A stretch of DNA of 64,000 bases from Sphingobium jiangsuense (GTDB taxonomy: Bacteria; Pseudomonadota; Alphaproteobacteria; Sphingomonadales; Sphingomonadaceae). Position numbers and translations under genes: made by a program. The notes under the pieces were generated by a model that was not told the origin of the DNA, searched no databases, and saw only the letters and a list, made by a program, of their open reading frames with translations. Each line of letters opens with the position of its first letter. Position 1 is the first letter of the stretch. The stretch is from the NCBI RefSeq assembly GCF_014196495.1, contig NZ_JACIDT010000010.1:62001-126000 (forward strand). The letters are read 5' to 3'. This document shows positions 55,106 to 64,000 of this stretch, piece after piece.

Positions 55106-55558
55106 TCAGCCCAGCGCCGCCTTCACCAGCCCGCTGGCCTTGCTCATGTCGATGACGGTGCCGTGGCGTTCCTTCAGCACGGCCATCACCTTGCCCATGT
55201 CCTTGACGCTTTCCGCGCCCGTTTCCGCCTTGATCGCCTCGATCGCGGCCTTCGTCTCCTCCTCGCTCAGCTGGCGGGGGAGGAAGGTCTCGATCACGTC
55301 CAGCTCCGCCTGCTCCCTGGCGGCGAGTTCGGTGCGGCCGCCCTGTTCGTACATGCTGATCGATTCGCGGCGCTGCTTCACCATTTTCTGGAGCACGTCG
55401 ACCACCACCGCGTCGTCGTCGGGGGTGGAGGAGGCGGTGCGCAGCTCGATGTCGCGATCCTTGATCTTGGCGAGGATCAGGCGCACGGCGGCCAGCCGAT
55501 CCTTGTCTCCGGCCTTCATCGCCTCGATTTGCGCGGATTTGATGGCGTCACGGATCAT
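55106..55558 (-). CDS. GatB/YqeY domain protein
   Basis: 150 residues, the free-standing YqeY type: MIRDAIKSAQIEAMKAGDKD at the start, then AVRLILAKIKDRDIELR, and a helical tail ending KERHGTVIDMSKASGLVKAAL. This tail domain is shared with GatB amidotransferase subunits and binds tRNA; the free-standing protein has no settled role. It lies upstream of dnaG on the same strand, with a REP pair between, and is divergent from carA. Confidence 0.9.
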   Translation of the reverse strand: MIRDAIKSAQIEAMKAGDKDRLAAVRLILAKIKDRDIELRTASSTPDDDAVVVDVLQKMVKQRRESISMYEQGGRTELAAREQAELDVIETFLPRQLSEEETKAAIEAIKAETGAESVKDMGKVMAVLKERHGTVIDMSKASGLVKAALG

Positions 55559-55734
55559 GACGGTGCGAATCCTTCTTCACGGGTTTGGGAAAGGAACAGA
55601 TATAGCGGCAAAACTAATTTTTAACAGTCATTGACCGCACGGTCGCAAAGGCATAGGTGGCGGGCCGTTTAGCCTGCGCTCTGTCGGACGGATGGAGCGT
55701 GGCCGGCCCAAAGCAAAACAGAAGGAACAAAGCC

Positions 55735-56898
55735 ATGGCGACCGCCACATACCCCACCGTGCCCAAAGGAGCGACAGGGGTATTGGTTCTGGCGGACGGC
55801 ACATGCGTGTTCGGCCATGGCTTCGGCGCGGTGGGCGAGGCGGTGGGCGAGGTGTGCTTCAACACCGCGATCACCGGTTATCAGGAGATCATGACCGACC
55901 CCAGCTATGCCGGGCAGATCGTCACCTTCACCTTCCCCCATATCGGCAATGTCGGCACCAATGCCGAGGATGTCGAGGCGGCTGCGCCGCATGCGCTGGG
56001 CTGCATCGTGCGCCAGAGCGTGACCGAGCCGAGCAATTTCCGCAACGCCCAGCCCTTTGACGAATGGATGAAGGTAAACGGCCGCATCGGCCTGTCGGGC
56101 GTCGACACCCGCGCGTTGACCCGCCGCATCCGCCTGCAGGGCGCGCCCAATGCGGTGATCGCCCATCATCCCGACGGCAGGTTCGACCTTCCCGCGCTGC
56201 ACAGGCAGGCGCAGGCGTGGCCGGGGCTGGAGGGTATGGACCTCGCCAAGGTCGTGACCGGGGAGCGGCGCGAATGGAAGGACGGCGCCTGGGCGCTGGG
56301 CGTCGGCTATCATCTGGAAGCGACGCGGGCCGACGCGCCGCATGTCGTCGCGCTGGATTTCGGCGCGAAGAACAACATCTTCCGCAACCTCGTCAAGGCG
56401 GGTGCGAAGGTCACGGTGCTGCCCGCGACGGCGAGCTACGACGAGATAGCGGCGCTCTCGCCCGATGGCGTGTTCCTGTCCAACGGCCCCGGCGATCCTG
56501 CCGCGACCGGCGAATATGCGGTGCCGGTGGTCCGCCGCCTGCTGGACGAGGGCGTGCCGATCTTCGGCATCTGCCTCGGCCATCAGATATTGGCGCTGGC
56601 CGCGGGCGCGCGCACGATCAAGATGCATCAGGGCCATCGCGGCGCCAATCACCCGGTCAAGCGGCTGGAGGACGGGTTGGTCGAGATCACCAGCATGAAC
56701 CACGGCTTCGCGGTCGACGCCGCCACGCTGCCCGCCCATGTGAAGGCGACCCATGTGTCGCTCTTCGACGGTAGCAACTGTGGCATAGAGATCATTGATA
56801 AAAATGCCTTTTCTGTGCAGTACCACCCGGAAGCCTCGCCGGGCCCGCAGGACAGCTTCTACCTTTTCCAGAAATTCGTTGACGGGTTGAAAAAATAA
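55735..56898 (+). CDS. carA: Carbamoyl-phosphate synthase small subunit
   Basis: 387 residues from the ATG at 55735, with AAGGAAC upstream. The N-terminal CPSase domain ([36 protein letters not shown]) precedes a class I glutamine amidotransferase with nucleophile C280 ([16 protein letters not shown]) and the His/Glu pair in [13 protein letters not shown]. It supplies ammonia from glutamine to CarB for pyrimidines and arginine. carB follows after a single base. Confidence 0.98.
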   Translation: MATATYPTVPKGATGVLVLADGTCVFGHGFGAVGEAVGEVCFNTAITGYQEIMTDPSYAGQIVTFTFPHIGNVGTNAEDVEAAAPHALGCIVRQSVTEPSNFRNAQPFDEWMKVNGRIGLSGVDTRALTRRIRLQGAPNAVIAHHPDGRFDLPALHRQAQAWPGLEGMDLAKVVTGERREWKDGAWALGVGYHLEATRADAPHVVALDFGAKNNIFRNLVKAGAKVTVLPATASYDEIAALSPDGVFLSNGPGDPAATGEYAVPVVRRLLDEGVPIFGICLGHQILALAAGARTIKMHQGHRGANHPVKRLEDGLVEITSMNHGFAVDAATLPAHVKATHVSLFDGSNCGIEIIDKNAFSVQYHPEASPGPQDSFYLFQKFVDGLKK

Positions 56899-56899
56899 G

Positions 56900-60226
<3,327 letters not shown>

Positions 60227-60314
60227 TCCAGTCTCTTGAGTTCCGGTCAGGGATGAAAGGTTCGATCCGGGTCGCGATGGCGAGCCGGTAGAGGAAAATA
60301 TTGGGGATTTACGG

Positions 60315-60791
60315 ATGGCAACTGTTGAAAAAATGCCGATGCTCGCCATTGGGTATGAAAAGCTGAACGATCAGCTTCGCGCCCTGAAGGCGGAGCGCCC
60401 CCAGATCGTCGACGCGATCGAGGAAGCGCGCGCGCATGGCGACCTTTCCGAAAATGCCGAATATCACGCCGCCAAGGAACGCCAGGGCCAGGTCGAGGCG
60501 AGCATCGCCGATCTGGAGGACAAGCTGTCCCGCGCGCAGGTGATCGACCCCACGACCCTTTCCGGCGACAAGATCGTCTTCGGCGCGACCGTGACGCTGC
60601 TGGACGAGGACGACAAGCCCGTCCGCTACCAGATCGTGGGACAGGCCGAGGCGGATGCCAAGGCCGGGATGATCTCCTACAACAGCCCGCTGGGCCGTGC
60701 GCTGATCGGCAAGCAGGTGGGCGACGATGTGGAAGTGGTCGTCCCCTCCGGCGAAAAATATTACAGCGTCGACAAGATCGAGTTCATCTGA
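60315..60791 (+). CDS. greA: Transcription elongation factor GreA
   Basis: 158 residues. The GreA coiled coil is typical ([20 protein letters not shown], then [20 protein letters not shown]), with the acidic tip DLSENAEY, and an FKBP-like C-terminal half ends [13 protein letters not shown]. It rescues backtracked RNA polymerase. The position after carAB is common in proteobacteria. Compare GreB at 997-1479. Confidence 0.96.
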   Translation: MATVEKMPMLAIGYEKLNDQLRALKAERPQIVDAIEEARAHGDLSENAEYHAAKERQGQVEASIADLEDKLSRAQVIDPTTLSGDKIVFGATVTLLDEDDKPVRYQIVGQAEADAKAGMISYNSPLGRALIGKQVGDDVEVVVPSGEKYYSVDKIEFI

Positions 60792-60824
60792 GATCGCCGT
60801 GACCATAACGGATGGGCGGGCCTG

Positions 60825-61520
60825 ATGCCGGCGATACAGGGTTCCGGCGGGCGCTATACCCATTTTCTGGCCGGCATCACCGCGCTCGTCTTCCTCTTCC
60901 TGTCGTTCAGCGGCTGGGGTGATCTGCTGGTCTATGCCGGCGGATTCATTCCGGCGCGGTTCGATCATCCGGGCCTGCTTGACGATGCCGGGCTGGGCAT
61001 TCCGGTCGTTCCCTTCCTGCTGACCCCGCTCAGTTCCGCGCTGCTGCACGGCGGCTGGCTGCATCTCGGCTTCAACCTGTTGATCCTGTTGTTCTGCGGA
61101 CGGCAGGTGGAAATGGTGCTCGGTGGCAGGCTGCTTCTGCTGCTCTATGCGGCGGGCGCCTATGCCGCCGCGCTGGGGCAGTGGCTGATCGAGCCGGATG
61201 CCGTGGTGCCGATGATCGGCGCGAGCGGCGCCATATCCGCGGTCCTCGGCGCCTATGCCCTGCTGTTCAGCAATCGCGAGGTGAAGCCGCTGGGGCCGAT
61301 CCCCGCCAACATCGTGCGCATGGCGTGGCTGGGCGCGGGCTGGATCATGCTCCAGTTTCTGGTCGGCCTCGCTTCGGGGCTGGATAGTCAGGCGCTGGGG
61401 GCGGGGAACGGCGCGATCGCGATCGGCGCGCATATCGGCGGCTTTCTCGCCGGCATGGTGCTGACCCGGCCTTTGCTCAAGCTGAGGTTCGGACGTGCGG
61501 GCGCCCGCGCGCTGCATTAA
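60825..61520 (+). CDS. Rhomboid-family intramembrane serine protease
   Basis: 231 residues with about six membrane helices. The catalytic dyad is present: S134 in MIGASGAISAVLG and H203 in IGAHIGGFLAG. The oxyanion-type HLGFNLLILLFCGR and LLSSALLHGGWLH loop also match the family. It would cleave single-pass membrane proteins within the bilayer. The substrate is unknown. It follows greA by 33 bases on the same strand. Confidence 0.92.
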   Translation: MPAIQGSGGRYTHFLAGITALVFLFLSFSGWGDLLVYAGGFIPARFDHPGLLDDAGLGIPVVPFLLTPLSSALLHGGWLHLGFNLLILLFCGRQVEMVLGGRLLLLLYAAGAYAAALGQWLIEPDAVVPMIGASGAISAVLGAYALLFSNREVKPLGPIPANIVRMAWLGAGWIMLQFLVGLASGLDSQALGAGNGAIAIGAHIGGFLAGMVLTRPLLKLRFGRAGARALH

Positions 61521-61673
61521 GGGCGCGCGCAAGCGGGCGAAGCGTTCCCGGAGCGCCATGCGCAATAACTTCCGCAAAGACGACGCAGCGCAGGAATAAC
61601 GCGCGTATATCGCTGCGGAAGCGCCCCGCATGGTGCGAAGCCCGCAAAGGTAAATGCCGTGGCGCGTCGGCGC

Positions 61674-61907
61674 TTATGCGTCGGCGGGAGGCGCGTCCTG
61701 TTCCGGATCGAGCAACCGGTGCAGGTGCACGATCACATATTTCATCTCGGCATCGTCGACGGTGCGCTGGGCCGCGCCGCGCCATGCCTTTTCCGCCGAG
61801 GCATAGTCAGGAAAGACGCCGACGAATTCGATCGCGTTGAGGTCGTCGAAGTCGGTGGTTCGGGGGTCGGAAACGCGTCCGCCCATGACGAGGTGCAGCT
61901 TGCTCAT
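61674..61907 (-). CDS. DUF4170 protein
   Basis: 77 residues matching the short DUF4170 family of alphaproteobacteria: LHLVMGGRVSDPRTTDFDDL, VGVFPDYASAEKAWRGAAQ and KYVIVHLHRLLDPE. It has no signal peptide or known catalytic motif. Function unknown. It is a conserved core gene of the order as far as I recall. Confidence 0.82.
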   Translation of the reverse strand: MSKLHLVMGGRVSDPRTTDFDDLNAIEFVGVFPDYASAEKAWRGAAQRTVDDAEMKYVIVHLHRLLDPEQDAPPADA

Positions 61908-62020
61908 GGAGGTTTCCTCTACGGCAAGGCGGGCTTTGAAATCAACCGCCGACAGTCGATACTTTGGTCTGAGGCCGAAAAAAGGCGCGTGCCGCCCGGC
62001 CTCAGGCGTGGAAAGGCCGC

Positions 62021-62671
62021 TCAGTCCCCGTTCGTGTCGCGGCGCGCATGGTCGCGCACCCTGGAGGCCATTTTCGAAGCCGCCTCGCTGGCCGCGTCGA
62101 GCAGCTTGCCCGCGCGCTCTTCCAGTTCCGCCTTGCGGGCCGCCTCCATCGCGAAGGCGCGGGCGGTTTCAAGGCCGCTCCTCGCCGCGTCGACCGCATT
62201 GCCGGGGGCCTTACGGGCGGCGTCGCCGAATTTTTCGAGCAGATGATGTCCGGTTTCCTCGACCGGCAACTGCGCCTTGCTCTTCGCCTGCTCGGCCAGC
62301 GTCCGGGTGACCTTCTGCCCGGCGGCCGCAGCGGCGCTCAGCAATTTGGGAGCGGCCGCGCGCAGCTTGCGGCTGCTCTTCGGGAACATATAGGCGGCCA
62401 TCGCGCCCACGGCGACAGCCGCCGCTGCCGCCGCCAGGGGATGCTCGGTGATGATGCGGTTGGCGTGTCCCGCCGCCCGGCCGGCCTGCTCCCGTGCCTT
62501 GCCGAGGGTTTCCCCGGCGCCGCTGCCGGCGGCACGGGCGCGTTCGCCCACACGTTCGGCGCCTTCGCGCACGCGCTCTGCGCCTTCGCGAATGCCTTCC
62601 GTTGCCCGCTTCACATTTTCGGTCGCGATGGCCCGTGCACGGTCAAGCTTGTCGTGAATGTCCTGTTCCAT
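62021..62671 (-). CDS. Membrane-anchored helical protein, envelope cluster
   Basis: 216 residues from the ATG at 62671, with GAGGATTGAG upstream. A charged helical N-terminal part with repeated EGAERVREGAERVGERAR precedes one membrane segment (PLAAAAAAVAVGAMAAYMF) and a long amphipathic helical tail. It resembles the DUF883/YqjD-ElaB style of ribosome- or membrane-associated stress proteins but is longer. Last gene of the cluster. Confidence 0.6.
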   Translation of the reverse strand: MEQDIHDKLDRARAIATENVKRATEGIREGAERVREGAERVGERARAAGSGAGETLGKAREQAGRAAGHANRIITEHPLAAAAAAVAVGAMAAYMFPKSSRKLRAAAPKLLSAAAAAGQKVTRTLAEQAKSKAQLPVEETGHHLLEKFGDAARKAPGNAVDAARSGLETARAFAMEAARKAELEERAGKLLDAASEAASKMASRVRDHARRDTNGD

Positions 62672-62672
62672 C

Positions 62673-63032
62673 TCAATCCTCACTTGTTGCGGCCGAAGGA
62701 GCGCTGTTCCGGTCATCCGGCCTGAATCTCTCGCGCAGGCGGCGATAGCCGGACACGGACAGCCGCCACAGCGGCTTGCGCGCGATCACTGCGCCGACCG
62801 CCGCGACCAGGCCCACCGTCCTTACCGGGTGGGCGCGGGCCATCGTCCGGGCCTTGTCTATCGCATCCAACCCCAGATCGAGCGCGCGGTTCCGTGCATC
62901 CTGCGCAATACGGGCCGGGCGGAGCCGCTCGGCGGTCAGCCCGGCGAGGCGGCGGATGCGCGTCCGCTGGTCCTCGGTGATGGCATCCAGCGCGGCGAGC
63001 TGCTCGGCGGGTGTCTCGTGCGGGCCGTTCAT
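62673..63032 (-). CDS. Small membrane protein, envelope cluster
   Basis: 119 residues: helical N-terminus (ETPAEQLAALDAITEDQR), one membrane segment (HPVRTVGLVAAVGAVIA) and a basic tail. The position matches YqjK of the yqjD-yqjE-yqjK unit, though the sequence is not clearly that family. Its ATG overlaps the YqjE-like stop by four bases. Confidence 0.6.
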   Translation of the reverse strand: MNGPHETPAEQLAALDAITEDQRTRIRRLAGLTAERLRPARIAQDARNRALDLGLDAIDKARTMARAHPVRTVGLVAAVGAVIARKPLWRLSVSGYRRLRERFRPDDRNSAPSAATSED

Positions 63033-63496
63033 TCCGTTGTCTCCCGGCGGAAGGACTGGCGGAGGGCGCGCTTCACCCGCGCCCTGGCGATCAGCAGCAG
63101 GATGAGGATCAGCAGCAGCGTGGAACCGACCACGATCCCGGTCGCGGCCAGCGCCCCGCCGACCAGCGGCGCCAGCGCCAGGACGAGGCCGACCAGCCCG
63201 GCGATCAGCGCGCCCATCAGCAGGAACAGCGCGACGACGCCCAATATCGCCGCATCGCGCGCCGCCTTGCCCATTATGGCGGCGCGCAGCTTCTGCCGCT
63301 GGACCTCATGGGCGGCATAATCGCGCCCCTCGGCGATCAGCAGCCGGACGACCTCTATGGTGGAAAGATCTTCCTCCGATGCGGAAGGGGAGGAGGACGC
63401 CGCGCGATCGCCGCCGGGCGAATCCTCCCGATCGAAAGGCCGTTCGGCTTCCTGTTCCAGCCCCTGTTCCGGTTGCCAGCCGGTCTTGTCTGTCAC
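63029..63496 (-). CDS. YqjE/phage-holin-family membrane protein (PF07332 type)
   Basis: 155 residues. A Ser/Glu-rich N-terminus (to about 40) is followed by an amphipathic helix (LSTIEVVRLLIAEGRDYAAHE) and a hairpin of two long membrane helices (AILGVVALFLLMGALIAGL and VVGSTLLLILILLLIARARV), the pattern of the YqjE/Actinobacteria-holin family. The family name does not make it a phage gene; no phage genes are near. It lies in the middle of the YqjD/E/K-like cluster. Confidence 0.75.
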   Translation of the reverse strand: MTDKTGWQPEQGLEQEAERPFDREDSPGGDRAASSSPSASEEDLSTIEVVRLLIAEGRDYAAHEVQRQKLRAAIMGKAARDAAILGVVALFLLMGALIAGLVGLVLALAPLVGGALAATGIVVGSTLLLILILLLIARARVKRALRQSFRRETTE

Positions 63497-63574
63497 GCTA
63501 TGCGCTCCCCCGATTGTTTTTGTGGAGTGGCGGGCGGGCGTGGGCCGTGGGCGGACAGGCGCCGCCCCGCCGGC

Positions 63575-64000
63575 TTATTCGCCGCTGGTGTCGGTCCCGC
63601 CGCCCTTGGCGAGGCGCATCAGCACATAACCGGCGACGGCGGCCGCGCCGATGGCGACGGCGGGGCTCTTGCGCACGAAATCGCGCGCTTCGCCGAGCAG
63701 CTGGTCCACATCCTTGTCGTCCAGCGTCTTGGCCGCACTGGCGACCGCACTCGCGGCTTGCCGGGCATAGTCGCCATATTGCGGGCCGAGCTTGGTATCC
63801 ACCGTCTCGGCGGTTTCCTGGATCAGGCGGGCGAGGCTCTGCATCGCGGTGCCGGTGTGGGACTTGGCGCTGTCGGCGGTTTCGTGCGCCACCTTGCCTG
63901 CCTTTTCGCGGAGCTGGCCGCTCTGCGCCTTCACCTTCTCGCCCTGGGCCTTCCAGTCCGTCGACGCCTTTTCGGTGAGTTCCTTCACCTTGGCGCGCGC
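63575..64000 (-). CDS. YqjD/DUF883-like membrane protein, partial
   Basis: The frame is open to the window edge, so the start lies beyond 64000. The visible part has a Lys/Glu/Ala helical region (AQSGQLREKAGKVAHETADS), then VDQLLGEARDFVRKSPAVAI and a membrane segment AIGAAAVAGYVLMRLA. This RKSP-GAAAVAGY-like end is typical of YqjD/ElaB proteins, tail-anchored proteins tied to ribosome hibernation and stress. First gene visible of the envelope cluster. Confidence 0.7.
   Translation of the reverse strand, partial: ARAKVKELTEKASTDWKAQGEKVKAQSGQLREKAGKVAHETADSAKSHTGTAMQSLARLIQETAETVDTKLGPQYGDYARQAASAVASAAKTLDDKDVDQLLGEARDFVRKSPAVAIGAAAVAGYVLMRLAKGGGTDTSGE

Noticed and set aside
63029..63496. Prophage holin
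   Set aside because: The YqjE-type family is often named phage holin, but there are no lysis, tail or integrase genes and the neighbours are YqjD-like envelope proteins.

Overview
The window is one contiguous piece of an alphaproteobacterial chromosome, very probably from the order Sphingomonadales (Sphingobium / Sphingomonas / Novosphingobium group). I infer this from the high GC content, the CckA-type hybrid kinase, the GTTC-N7-GTTC SOS box before recA, the DUF4170 and YqjE-type envelope genes, the TonB receptor, the meta-cleavage cluster, and families of short palindromic repeats of a style I associate with sphingomonad genomes. No rRNA, prophage, insertion sequence or CRISPR array is visible. 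Most of the window is core chromosome; the accessory part is about 15-30 kb.

Layout. 1-3604 (minus): start of rplL, rplJ, greB and a soluble lytic transglycosylase. 3689-12940 (plus): dapA, smpB, a DUF2062 membrane protein, a 138-bp palindromic repeat, cckA, a single-domain response regulator, recA with its SOS box, and alaS with a structured leader. 13407-19101: a 2-oxoglutarate oxygenase, an EVE-domain protein, a 30-residue membrane peptide gene with its own terminator, a serine hydrolase coupled to a TesB thioesterase, a possibly iron-regulated CxxC protein, and a formylglycine-generating enzyme. 19352-24316: a tight five-gene operon for oxidative breakdown of an aromatic compound. 24457-27460: a thiamine-salvage unit (TPP riboswitch, TonB receptor, TenA). 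27542-29636: divergent AraC regulator and MFS exporter. 30017-48646: a small HTH-like protein, tRNA-Asn, nadK, moaA, an EAL protein, an outer-membrane barrel, mfd, sdhE, recG, a mechanosensitive channel, tyrS, a DOMON-like gene plus NamZ, a VWA protein and a soluble chemoreceptor. 48688-61520: MoxR, an unknown helical protein, rpoD, dnaG, YqeY, carA, carB, greA and a rhomboid protease. 61674-64000 (minus): DUF4170 and a four-gene YqjD/YqjE-like envelope cluster running off the end.

How the parts work together. The five-gene operon supplies a flavin hydroxylase, an extradiol ring-cleaving dioxygenase with its full iron triad, a serine alpha/beta hydrolase, a metal-dependent cyclase and an FAH-type hydrolase: a complete hydroxylation, ring-opening and C-C hydrolysis route whose substrate cannot be read from the sequence. 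A 20-bp palindrome in its promoter region is a good operator candidate. The adjacent receptor and TenA are tied to thiamine by a clear TPP riboswitch and by TenA catalytic residues at the canonical positions. NamZ and the lytic transglycosylase act on peptidoglycan; mfd, recG and recA are repair and recombination genes; greA and greB are both present.

The least explained material is non-coding or very small: the 138-bp palindrome, two inverted copies of a CGCGGAG-repeat element, a REP-like palindrome family at five loci, the alaS leader stem, palindromes before the unknown gene at 49603-50283, the 30-residue peptide gene, and the CxxC protein behind a Fur-like site.
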